From Actinacidiphila oryziradicis (GTDB lineage: Bacteria > Actinomycetota > Actinomycetes > Streptomycetales > Streptomycetaceae), in contig NZ_SUMC01000035.1 in assembly GCF_005047355.1 (NCBI RefSeq), forward strand, positions 1 through 64,000: 64,000 nucleotides of DNA, written 5' to 3'. Both the position numbers and the translations under genes were made by a program. The first letter of the stretch is position 1; every line of letters starts with the position of its first letter. Of the stretch, positions 56,913 to 64,000 are shown piece after piece. A model generated the notes under the pieces. It ran no database searches. It was given only the letters and a program-made list of their open reading frames with translations, and was not told where the DNA came from.

Positions 56913-58760
56913 ATGACGCGTACCTTGCGGTCCGCGCTGCGTCGGTTGCTGTCTGTTGCCGAGGACCCCGACGCCGTTGTCGCCGCCGCGCCGCCGGTCC
57001 CTCTGAAGGAGGTGTTCCGGCGCTTCTGGCCCTACACCCGCGGTGGTCGGCGCTGGCTGGTGCTGATCGCCGTTTTCAGCGTGGTCGGGCCGGCCTTCGA
57101 CGCCGCTGAGATCTGGCTTTTCAAGCTCGTGATCGATGACGTGCTCGTCCCGCGTGACCTGAGCCTCTTCCTGCCGATCGCCCTCGCGTATGTCGGGCTC
57201 ACCCTTGGCTCCGGCATTCTCAACTTCGCCGACAGCGTGACGTCCACGTGGGTCAGTGAGCGTTTCCTGCTGGCTCTGCGGTCGGAAGTGTTCCGGCACG
57301 TCCAGGGACTCTCGCTCGGCTTCTTCGAACGGCGGCGGTTGGGCGATGTGCTCTCCCGTGTGACCGGCGATGTCGACGCCGTCGAGACGTTCCTCCTCTC
57401 CGGGGTGGCGGACGCGCTCTACTACGTGATGCGGCTGGGCATCTTCGTCGGTCTGCTCTTCTACCTGCGGTGGGACCTGACCCTCCTCGCGCTTGTCATC
57501 GCGCCGATGTTCTGGTTCGCGGCGCGGCATTTCTCCCGGCTGATCAAGGCCGTGTCACGGGAGCGACGGCGCCGCACCGGCTCGATCAGCGCGATCAGCG
57601 AGGAGGTGCTCGGCAACATCGCCCTGGTGCAGGCGTACAACCGCCAGGAATGGGAACACAGCCGGTTCCAGCGCGAGAGCCTCGGCAAGTTCCGCGCGAC
57701 CATGGCCTCGGCGCGGATCAGTGCCCTGTTCGGCCCGCTCATCGACCTCATCGAGCTGACCGGCGCCCTGGTCGTCATGGGGCTCGGCACATGGGAGCTG
57801 ACGCGGGGCCAGCTGACTCTGGGCGGGCTGATGGTTTTCCTGGGGCTGGTGAGCCAGCTCTACAGCCCTATCCGCGAGCTGTCCCACCTCAGCAACACCT
57901 TCTTCGGGGCGTCCGCCTCCGCGGAGCGGATCATCGAACTGCTCGACCAGCGTCCCCAGGTCCGCGAGGCCGCCAACGCCGCGGTCCTCGGACGGGTCCG
58001 CGGCGACGTCGAGTTCGACGGTGTCTCCTTCAGCTACCCGGAGACGACCGAGCCGGCGCTGTCGCAGCTCTCCTTCCGGGTGGCACCCGGCGAGACCCTG
58101 GCGGTGGTGGGGGCCAGCGGCGCCGGCAAGTCCACCGCCGCCAAGCTGCTGCTGCGCTTCTACGACCCGGCCCACGGCTCGGTCCGGCTCGACGGGGCCG
58201 ACCTGCGGGAACTGCGCCTCGGCGATCTGCGGGAGAACGTAGCGGTGGTGCTCCAGGAGACGCTTGTCCTCCACGGCACGGTGCGGGAGAACATCGCCTA
58301 CGGCCGGCCGGACGCGAGCGGGGCCGAAGTCGTCGCAGCGGCCCGCGCCGCTGACGCGCACGAGTTCATCAAGCTACTGCCGGAGGGCTACGACACCCTG
58401 GTGGGCCAGCGCGGCCGACTGCTCTCCGGCGGACAACGCCAGCGTCTCGCGATCGCCCGCGCGATGATCCGTGACGCGCCCGTGCTCATCCTGGACGAGC
58501 CGACCACCGGCCTCGACGCCGAGTCGGGACGGCGGATCCTGGAGCCGCTGCGCCGGCTGATGGCGGGACGCACCACGATCATCATCTCGCACAATCTGCT
58601 CACCGTCCGCGACGCCACCCAGATCCTGGTGCTCGACCACGGCCGGGTCGTGGAGCGCGGCACCCACGACGAGCTGCTGCTGCGCGACGCGGCCTATGCC
58701 CGGCTGCACCGGCTGCACCGCCCGGCGGATGACGCGCTGACCCTGGAGAGGTTGCCGTGA
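56913..58760 (+). CDS. ABC exporter, fused permease and ATPase
   Basis: A 615-residue half-transporter of the MsbA/multidrug type. Six helices lie within residues about 45-320 (including WLVLIAVFSVVGPAFDAAEI, LSLFLPIALAYVGLTLGSG and MRLGIFVGLLFYLRWDLTLL). In the ATPase domain (about 370-600) Walker A is VVGASGAGKST, the signature is LLSGGQRQRLAIAR, Walker B is VLILDEPTTGLD and the switch is IIISHNLLTVRD. ATG 56913 has AAGGA 8 nt upstream. It should work as a homodimer exporting lipid, peptide or drug. It follows the His-rich gene; a link to metal-peptide export is speculation. A tiny ORF overlaps its stop. Confidence 0.85.
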   Translation: MTRTLRSALRRLLSVAEDPDAVVAAAPPVPLKEVFRRFWPYTRGGRRWLVLIAVFSVVGPAFDAAEIWLFKLVIDDVLVPRDLSLFLPIALAYVGLTLGSGILNFADSVTSTWVSERFLLALRSEVFRHVQGLSLGFFERRRLGDVLSRVTGDVDAVETFLLSGVADALYYVMRLGIFVGLLFYLRWDLTLLALVIAPMFWFAARHFSRLIKAVSRERRRRTGSISAISEEVLGNIALVQAYNRQEWEHSRFQRESLGKFRATMASARISALFGPLIDLIELTGALVVMGLGTWELTRGQLTLGGLMVFLGLVSQLYSPIRELSHLSNTFFGASASAERIIELLDQRPQVREAANAAVLGRVRGDVEFDGVSFSYPETTEPALSQLSFRVAPGETLAVVGASGAGKSTAAKLLLRFYDPAHGSVRLDGADLRELRLGDLRENVAVVLQETLVLHGTVRENIAYGRPDASGAEVVAAARAADAHEFIKLLPEGYDTLVGQRGRLLSGGQRQRLAIARAMIRDAPVLILDEPTTGLDAESGRRILEPLRRLMAGRTTIIISHNLLTVRDATQILVLDHGRVVERGTHDELLLRDAAYARLHRLHRPADDALTLERLP

Positions 58761-58816
58761 TCCGTACCAGTACCAGAGCGCCACCGGTCGTCGTCTACGA
58801 CGCCTGGAGCGAGTAG
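58757..58816 (+). CDS. 19-codon ORF overlapping the exporter stop
   Basis: GTG 58757 overlaps the exporter stop as GTGA and reads VIRTSTRAPPVVVYDAWSE before TAG 58814-58816. The overlap looks like translational coupling of a second gene, but only 19 codons remain. The likeliest reading is the surviving start of a gene whose body was lost, and the next 180 nt contain no recognisable protein. It could also encode a short peptide. Confidence 0.3.
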   Translation: MIRTSTRAPPVVVYDAWSE

Positions 58817-59001
58817 CGCGAGTGCCGGTGCGTGGCCAAGGCTCCTGCACCCGGCTGGTGCGGGAGGGCCGCCGGCTGCGTCTGCGGCGCCGGACGGCCG
58901 CCGTCGTGGTCGGCGCTGTAACGCTCCTGAGCAGGCACACGGCGGGATCACCAGGTACGAGGCGGCCACCGGCGGTCGGGAGCCGTCGGCGCCATGTCCC
59001 G

Positions 59002-59029
59002 CCGCCTCCGGCCGGCAAGCCGGAGGCGG
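59002..59029 (+). terminator. Terminator downstream of the ABC exporter
   Basis: CCGCCTCCGGC (59002-59012) pairs with GCCGGAGGCGG (59019-59029) around a six-base loop, before the sigma-factor gene. The gap 58817-59001 has no recognisable gene. Confidence 0.7.
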
Positions 59030-59092
59030 GCGATCGCGGCCCCGCTGGGCAATCCCTCCCGGAGGGTGTTACGTAGTAGAGGTATGCGTGAC

Positions 59093-59662
59093 ATGGGCGT
59101 TCCCCTGGAGCGGATGCCTGACGAAGCACTGCTGGCAGGCCTCATGACCGGCGATCCCGAGATCGCCGTCGCGTTCGTGCGCCGGTTCCAGCACAACATC
59201 TTCGGCGTGGCTATCGCGGTGACCGGTGACGTGCAGCTCGCCGAGGACATCGCCCAGCAGACCTACGAGCGGGCCTGTCGGCACGCCCAGGTCTACGACG
59301 CGCGCCGCGGATCGGTCCGCACCTGGCTGACGGCCATCGCTCACAACCTCGCGATCGACGCCGTACGCACCCGCAAAGCCACCCCGGTCGACCCCAGCGA
59401 ACTGGCGTTCGTGCTGGACGCCGTCACCCAGACGCCGGAGCGGCACGCGCTCGCCGACGAGGCCTCGGCGGAATTGCGCGGTGCCGTAGCCGAACTGCCG
59501 CTCGGGCAGGCACGGGCCCTGGTCATGGCGGGGATCTACGGAATGACCGCTCAGCAGATCGCGGACATCGAACAAGTACCCCTCGGCACCGCCAAGACCC
59601 GGATCAGGGCGGCCATGGGGAAGGTCCGCGTCTGCCTGGCATCACGGCAGGACATGCCATGA
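59093..59662 (+). CDS. ECF-type RNA polymerase sigma factor
   Basis: A 189-residue sigma factor with region 2 (FVRRFQHNIFGVAIAVTGDV, AEDIAQQTYERACRHAQVYD, RRGSVRTWLTAIAHNLAIDA) and region 4 (AVAELPLGQARALVMAGIYG, TAQQIADIEQVPLGTAKTRI) joined by a short linker. The WLTAIAHNLAIDAVR segment is characteristic of ECF factors. ATG 59093 has GAGG 10 nt upstream; ATG 59084 in the same frame is too close to it. A CTACTACGT half-site (minus strand, 59071-59079) lies at the ribosome site. It overlaps its anti-sigma gene as ATGA. Confidence 0.82.
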   Translation: MGVPLERMPDEALLAGLMTGDPEIAVAFVRRFQHNIFGVAIAVTGDVQLAEDIAQQTYERACRHAQVYDARRGSVRTWLTAIAHNLAIDAVRTRKATPVDPSELAFVLDAVTQTPERHALADEASAELRGAVAELPLGQARALVMAGIYGMTAQQIADIEQVPLGTAKTRIRAAMGKVRVCLASRQDMP

Positions 59663-60369
59663 CCGATGCCGGCGGGTTCACCTGCGACCAGTTCCGGGAG
59701 AGCAGCGCGGAGCTCGCGTTGGGAGTACTGCCCGCCCGGGAGCGGGCCACGGTCATGGCACACCTTCAGCATTGCGCCGCCTGCTGCGAACACGTCCGTG
59801 AGATGACGCTGGCGGCCGACGCGCTGCTGGACCTCATCCCGGGCCGCGAGCCACCGATAGGTTTTGAAGCCCGGGTGTTCCAGCGGATCGGCCTGCCACC
59901 CCAGCCGCGGCACCGCGCGGCGTGGCGCCGGGTCGCACTCCTGGGCGCGGCCGCGGCGGTCGCCTTCGCCCTGGGCATGGGCGGATGGGTGCTCGGCAGC
60001 TCGCCGAACGCCCACGTCCCCGCCGCGTCGTCGACCGCTCCCGGGTTCCCGGGCCCGGTGCTGCGCGCCGCCGCGCTCACCACTGCGAAGGGGCAGCCGG
60101 TGGGGCAGGTCTTCGCCTACCCCGGGCAGTCGCCGTGGGTGTACATGACCGTGGACGCCGACAAGATCGCGGCCGATCGCCCGGTCCGCTGCCAGCTCCA
60201 GCTCGCCGACGGCTCCACCATCGGGCTCGGCTCCTTCGCCCTCACCCACGGCTACGGCCACTGGGGCGGCCCCTACGCGGTCGGCTCCACAGCCGTCACA
60301 GCCGTCCGCCTGCTCGGTATGGACGGCTCCGTACTGGCCACCGCCACATTCCCGACGGCAAAGGGCTGA
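59659..60369 (+). CDS. Membrane anti-sigma factor with zinc-binding (ZAS) domain
   Basis: A 236-residue protein. The N-terminal anti-sigma domain carries His-x3-Cys-x2-Cys in AHLQHCAACCEHV plus CDQFRESSAELALGVLPARE. One helix (ALLGAAAAVAFALGMGGWVL, near 95-115) crosses the membrane, and an extracellular RskA-type domain follows (about 135-236; GQVFAYPGQSPWVYMTVDAD, GSTAVTAVRLLGMDGSVLAT). Regulated proteolysis or zinc/redox change would free the sigma factor encoded just upstream (4-nt overlap). Confidence 0.85.
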   Translation: MTDAGGFTCDQFRESSAELALGVLPARERATVMAHLQHCAACCEHVREMTLAADALLDLIPGREPPIGFEARVFQRIGLPPQPRHRAAWRRVALLGAAAAVAFALGMGGWVLGSSPNAHVPAASSTAPGFPGPVLRAAALTTAKGQPVGQVFAYPGQSPWVYMTVDADKIAADRPVRCQLQLADGSTIGLGSFALTHGYGHWGGPYAVGSTAVTAVRLLGMDGSVLATATFPTAKG

Positions 60370-60470
60370 GGCCCAACTCCTACGCCGTCCCGGCCTCGCG
60401 GACGGCCGTCGGTCATTGGCCATTGGCCATATCGGGCCCGTTCGCGTAACCCGCCCTGGAAAATGGCCCC

Positions 60471-60989
60471 ATGCCGATGGACGCCACTGAACTCATCTCC
60501 GTGCGGCTCCGCCGCGCCACCGCCGCCGATGTGCCCGCGCTGGTGCATCTGCGGGTACTCATGCTCGACGCCATGGGCGTACAGACCGGCGGACCCGACT
60601 CCGCCTGGCGGAGGGCGGCGGAGCTGTGGTTCACCGAACGGCTCCGGCATCCGGAGGAGTTCGCCGCCTTCGTTGTCGACGACCCGGAACTCGGCGTCGT
60701 CTCCAGCGCGGTGGGTATGTGCGACCGGCACGCTCCGAGCCCGGCCAATGTCAGCGGGGTGCACGGACATGTCTTCAATGTCAGCACCGATCCACAGTGC
60801 CGCCGCCTCGGTCATGCCCGCGCCTGCCTCGATGCGCTGCTCACCTGGTTCCGGGACGAGACGCGCGTACGGGTGGTCAATCTCAACGCCACTCAGGGCG
60901 GCGCCGGCCTCTACCGTGCCCTGGGTTTCGAAGCCCCCCGTCATCCTGCCCTGCAGCTCCGGATGACATCGGGCCCAAACGATCAGTGA
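60471..60989 (+). CDS. GNAT-family N-acetyltransferase
   Basis: A 172-residue acetyltransferase. VRLRRATAADVPALVHLRVL begins the fold, the acetyl-CoA loop is FNVSTDPQCRRLGHARACLD (Gln/Arg-x-x-Gly-x-Ala pattern, with Cys-Arg-Arg-Leu-Gly-His replacing the usual Arg-Gly-x-Gly-x-Gly), and NATQGGAGLYRALGFEAPRH closes it. The substrate is unknown. ATG 60471 has only a weak GGAAAA upstream. Tandem CATTGGC copies near 60414-60427 lie in its promoter region. Confidence 0.75.
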   Translation: MPMDATELISVRLRRATAADVPALVHLRVLMLDAMGVQTGGPDSAWRRAAELWFTERLRHPEEFAAFVVDDPELGVVSSAVGMCDRHAPSPANVSGVHGHVFNVSTDPQCRRLGHARACLDALLTWFRDETRVRVVNLNATQGGAGLYRALGFEAPRHPALQLRMTSGPNDQ

Positions 60990-61191
60990 GACGCACCGCT
61001 TCCAGACGCGCATTCCCACACGCACGTCTCACCCGCTGTGGTCCAGACCTATTGACCATTGGGCAGACTATTTTATGCCCCTTGAACTGTTATGAGCATG
61101 ACATGACCCCCCGTGCTCACCGGGCGGCCACACACCGGTCCAGGGGCCGGGGAGACGGCCGACCCCCGTCTTCCCGGCCCCGCGTCGGTTG

Positions 61192-62307
61192 TCAGCCCTT
61201 GCCGGGTGTCAGGGTCAACAGGTCCACGACATCGCGGAGATCATCGCGCCGGCGGAACACCGCGCGCTGCCGGTCGGCGCCGCAGCCGGCCGTACGCAGG
61301 CGCTCCCAGATCCCCTGGACCACGTCCAGGTCGTCCGCCGCGTGCAGGGCCGGTGCGGCGCGTCGGATGAGCTGCCCGACCAGTTCGGAGGCCGGCGCCG
61401 GGCGGCCGGTCGCCGGGTCCACGCCGGAGCCCCGCAGGCCGTCGCGGGCCGCTCTCCAGTGCGCGGCCCGAAGCAGGGGGTCCGGAATGTCGGGGGCGGG
61501 CTCGCCGCTGCGGGCTTCGGCCAGCAGGACCGCGGCCAGGGCACGGGCCAGACCGGCGAGCAGGAGGACGGTGTCCAGGTCCCCGTTGACGTCGACGACC
61601 CGGATCTCCAGGGTCGGACAGTGCTCGGAGGGGCGGGCGTGCCAGTAGACCATCCGGCGGTCGATCAGCATGCCGCTGCTCACGAGGGCGTCCACCAGAG
61701 CGTCGTACGCCGCCGCGTCGGTGAACAGAGGGGCGGGGCCGGTGCCCGGCCACTGTGCCCAGCGCATGCTCCGCCAACTGGCGTATCCGGTGTCCTCGCC
61801 GTTGTGGAACGGTGAGTTGGCGGCGAGCGCCTGCAAGGTCGGCAGCCAGGGCCGCAGATGGTTGCCGAGCTCTACGGCTTCGTCCCGGTCGGCCACGCCG
61901 ACGTGGATGTGGCAGCCGAGAACGCCGGCGCTCTGGTCGCCGGTGACCAGCGGGCCGAATTCGGCGGCCATCAGCCGGTAGCGCTCCTGGTCGGTGACCT
62001 CGAGCCGGCCGCTGGGCGGAATGATCACCGTACCGGACGCCACCGCGCGGCACCCGGCCTCGCCGGCGGCCGTGGCGACGCCCGACCTCAGCCACCGCAG
62101 CTCCTGTCGCAGGTCCTTCAGTGTGGCGACGGGCCGAGTGCGCGTTTCGATCATGCTGGGGAAGAGTTCGGCTGCGACCTGGTCGTCGAGGATCTCCTGG
62201 GCGCCCTTGACGACCACCGGCGCGGCGGCGACCGCGGCCCGGGTCTGGAAGTCCGCCAGCAGAAACTCCTCTTCGACACCGACGGTGGGTACGTCATCGA
62301 AGACCAT
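61192..62307 (-). CDS. Carboxylate-amine ligase of the GCS2/YbdK family
   Basis: A 371-residue ATP-grasp-related ligase of the glutamate-cysteine ligase 2 type: TVGVEEEFLLAD at the N terminus, SMIETRTRPVATLKDLRQEL, CHIHVGVADRDEAVELGNHL, SPFHNGEDTGYASWRSMRWA, and PTLEIRVVDVNGDLDTVLLL. It can make gamma-glutamyl or similar amide bonds; weak gamma-glutamylcysteine activity is known for the family, but in mycothiol producers the true product is uncertain. ATG 62307 has no ribosome site, and a SigB-like promoter lies 9 nt upstream. It is divergent from the transketolase. Confidence 0.82.
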   Translation of the reverse strand: MVFDDVPTVGVEEEFLLADFQTRAAVAAAPVVVKGAQEILDDQVAAELFPSMIETRTRPVATLKDLRQELRWLRSGVATAAGEAGCRAVASGTVIIPPSGRLEVTDQERYRLMAAEFGPLVTGDQSAGVLGCHIHVGVADRDEAVELGNHLRPWLPTLQALAANSPFHNGEDTGYASWRSMRWAQWPGTGPAPLFTDAAAYDALVDALVSSGMLIDRRMVYWHARPSEHCPTLEIRVVDVNGDLDTVLLLAGLARALAAVLLAEARSGEPAPDIPDPLLRAAHWRAARDGLRGSGVDPATGRPAPASELVGQLIRRAAPALHAADDLDVVQGIWERLRTAGCGADRQRAVFRRRDDLRDVVDLLTLTPGKG

Positions 62308-62316
62308 GCATGGGGT

Positions 62317-62341
62317 TTACCCTGCGCTACCAGCAAGTAAC
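62317..62341 (-). promoter_or_regulatory. SigB-like promoter of the GCS2 ligase
   Basis: On the minus strand GTTA (62341-62338) and GGGTAA (62322-62317) are spaced by 15 nt, a near-match to GNNT-N14-16-GGGTA with A in place of T at the end of the -35. Nine nt separate the hexamer from ATG 62307, the same spacing as at the lipid kinase and the phosphatase. Confidence 0.5.
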
Positions 62342-62432
62342 GTTAAAAAGTATGTTTTATCGCCATCCAGATGTCGGATGCTCGGGTGAGCCGCAGGAGG
62401 CTGTCCGTGGGCCGACCGGGACGCTGCGGACG

Positions 62433-62456
62433 GTTTCAGGTGGTGTCGCGGGGTAG
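62433..62456 (+). promoter_or_regulatory. SigB-like promoter of the transketolase
   Basis: GTTT (62433-62436) and GGGTAG (62451-62456) are spaced by 14 nt, a full match to the actinomycete SigB consensus. A leader of about 40 nt with a strong ribosome site precedes ATG 62502. No housekeeping promoter is obvious in the same stretch. Confidence 0.65.
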
Positions 62457-62501
62457 CCGCAGGCCATACAGAAACCACTTCACCGAGAGGGGAGCGCGTC
62501 C

Positions 62502-64000
62502 ATGACCAGCCAGTACTCTCTGCGGAACGTTCCGCAGCACGACCGGCGGCGTGATCCGTCACTCGCTGCGCCGATCGCGGACCAGGCGGGCTGGACGCCG
62601 CTGGATGCTCGCGCCGTCGACACGGCCCGTCTGCTCGCGGCCGACGCCGTGCAGCGCACCGGCAATGGCCACCCCGGCACCGCCATGAGCCTCGCGCCGC
62701 TCGCGCACCTGCTGTTCCAGCAGGTCCTGCGGCACGATCCGGACGACGACCAGTGGCTGGGAAGGGACCGTTTCGTACTCTCCTGCGGGCACTCCTCGCT
62801 GACCCAGTACATCCAGCTGTACCTGACCGGTTACGGTCTGGAGCTGTCCGACCTCGAGGCGCTGCGCACCTGGGGCTCGGCCACGCCGGGGCACCCCGAG
62901 TACCGCCATACGAGGGGGATCGAAATCACCACGGGGCCGCTGGGCCAGGGCCTGGCGAGCGCCGTCGGCATGGCCATGGCCGCCCGCCGGGAACGCGGCC
63001 TGCTCGACCCCGACGCGGCGCCCGGTCGCAGCCCCTTCGACCACCGCGTCTATGTCCTCGCCTCCGACGGGGACATGATGGAGGGCGTCAGCTCGGAGGC
63101 GAGTTCCCTGGCGGGGCACCAGCGCCTGGGCGACCTGATCGTCTTCTACGACCAGAACCACATCTCCATCGAGGACGACACCGACATCGCTTTCAGCGAG
63201 GACGTCGGGGCCCGCTACCGCGCCTACGGCTGGCACGTCGAGGAGGTCGACTGGACCCGCACGGGGAAGTATGTCGAGGACCTCGACGCGGTTCTCGCCG
63301 CCGTCCGCGCCGCCGAGGCCGAGACCTCGCGTCCGTCGATGATCGTCCTCCGTACGATCATCGGCTGGCCGGCACCGACCAAGCAGAACACCGGCAAGGC
63401 CCACGGCGCTGCCCTCGGCGAGGAAGAGGTCGCCGCCACCAAGGAGCTGCTCGGCTTCGACCCCGGCCAGGACTTCGCCGTCGGCGAGGACGTGCTCGCG
63501 CACACCCGCGGGGCGGCACGGGAGCGCGGGCGCCGCCTGCACCAACTCTGGGAGCGCGAATACCAGCAGTGGCGCAAGAACAACCCCGAACGTGCCGCCT
63601 TGCTGGACCGGCTGAGGGCCGCGGAACTGCCCGACGGCTGGGCCGACGCCATCCCCTTCTTCTCCCCGGACCCGAAGGGCATGGCGACCAGGAAAGCCTC
63701 CGGTGAGGTCCTCACCGCGCTGGCCCCCGTCCTGCCGGAGCTGTGGGGCGGCTCCGCCGACCTCGCCGGGAGCAACAACACCACGATGGAGGGCGAGCCG
63801 TCCTTCATACCGTCCGACCGGCAGACCAAGGAGTGGAAGGGCGGCCCGTACGGGCGCACCCTTCACTTCGGCGTGCGTGAGCATGCCATGGGCGCGATCC
63901 TCAACGGCATCGCCCTGCAGAGCCTCACCCGCGCCTACGGCGGAACGTTCCTGACGTTCAGCGACTACATGCGCCCCGCCGTGCGGCTGGGGGCGCTCAT
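62502..64000 (+). CDS. tkt: Transketolase (cut by the window edge)
   Basis: ATG 62502 follows AGGGGAG by 7 nt and the frame stays open to 64000, giving about 499 of an expected 690-700 residues. Transketolase moves two-carbon ketol units in the pentose phosphate pathway using thiamine diphosphate. Motifs: QRTGNGHPGTAMSLAPLAHL with the catalytic His, GHSSLTQYIQLYLTGYGL, TTGPLGQGLASAVGMAMAAR, and the diphosphate-binding SDGDMMEGVSSEASSLAG. The pyrimidine domain begins at LPELWGGSADLAGSNNT and the frame reaches HFGVREHAMGAILNGIALQS. The SigB-like promoter suggests a stress-induced second copy rather than the housekeeping enzyme. Confidence 0.9.
   Translation, partial: MTSQYSLRNVPQHDRRRDPSLAAPIADQAGWTPLDARAVDTARLLAADAVQRTGNGHPGTAMSLAPLAHLLFQQVLRHDPDDDQWLGRDRFVLSCGHSSLTQYIQLYLTGYGLELSDLEALRTWGSATPGHPEYRHTRGIEITTGPLGQGLASAVGMAMAARRERGLLDPDAAPGRSPFDHRVYVLASDGDMMEGVSSEASSLAGHQRLGDLIVFYDQNHISIEDDTDIAFSEDVGARYRAYGWHVEEVDWTRTGKYVEDLDAVLAAVRAAEAETSRPSMIVLRTIIGWPAPTKQNTGKAHGAALGEEEVAATKELLGFDPGQDFAVGEDVLAHTRGAARERGRRLHQLWEREYQQWRKNNPERAALLDRLRAAELPDGWADAIPFFSPDPKGMATRKASGEVLTALAPVLPELWGGSADLAGSNNTTMEGEPSFIPSDRQTKEWKGGPYGRTLHFGVREHAMGAILNGIALQSLTRAYGGTFLTFSDYMRPAVRLGAL

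Noticed and set aside
61045..61110. TTGACC near 61046 with an AT-rich stretch and a tiny ORF (MPLELL)
   Set aside because: No -10 at proper spacing, and the following frames run antisense into the GCS2 ligase without protein-like text.

Overview
The window is high-GC DNA of about 70% G+C with strong third-position GC bias, many GTG starts and long antisense shadow ORFs. Together with DHA2 exporters, BlaI/M56 pairs, poly-HAMP hybrid kinase and SpoIIE-type phosphatases, DUF5133, and intergenic repeats that I recognise from Streptomyces, it points to a Streptomyces (or close relative) chromosome. No rRNA, tRNA, CRISPR array or complete insertion sequence was seen.

0-12 kb is accessory and decaying. 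A secreted RHS/YD-repeat protein with a variable C-terminal tip (1086-7373) is followed, across a strong terminator, by a small three-helix membrane protein that may be its immunity partner. Downstream lies a graveyard: IS3, IS1380 and IS4 transposase fragments, a 38-bp perfect palindrome resembling a TetR operator, pieces of an FAD monooxygenase and a drug exporter, and an Ig-like/beta-propeller pseudogene. 11-24 kb carries secreted and envelope proteins (esterase, DHA2 exporter, SdrD-B surface protein, lipoprotein, beta-lactamase-like serine hydrolase). It also holds a cluster of broken genes: TerD-CAP and a polysaccharide-lyase lipoprotein cut at the same junction, and a frameshifted beta-helix protein.

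23-41 kb is an envelope-sensing block. It has a COG4705 membrane protein, two DedA transporters, two divergent two-component systems, a four-gene translationally coupled ABC export operon (lipoprotein, two ATPases, FtsX-like permease), an MFS transporter, a GT28 (MGDG-synthase-like) glycosyltransferase, and a BlaI repressor with its M56 membrane protease. Near-identical CTACTAC-type operators sit upstream of both DedA genes and the glycosyltransferase, which suggests one BlaI/M56-controlled regulon. A second shared motif (TCAGGTTnTGTnCAGGT) links the COG4705 promoter to the promoter between the two-component systems. Non-autonomous mobile elements (MITE-like) sit exactly at stop codons in this block.

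41-64 kb looks like a general/osmotic stress region. It contains SpoIIE phosphatases (one with an N-terminal ANTAR domain, overlapping a 1435-residue soluble poly-HAMP hybrid kinase), a DAG-kinase/pseudo-PAP2 - SSADH - DUF5133 operon, a PRC-barrel protein, a tiny hydrophobic protein, DUF1996, an unlisted 53-residue His-rich protein, an ABC exporter, an ECF sigma/anti-sigma pair, a GCS2 ligase and a transketolase cut by the window edge. Four SigB-like promoters (GNNT, 14-15 nt, GGGTA) are visible. Three of them lie exactly 9 nt before a start codon, implying leaderless stress transcripts.
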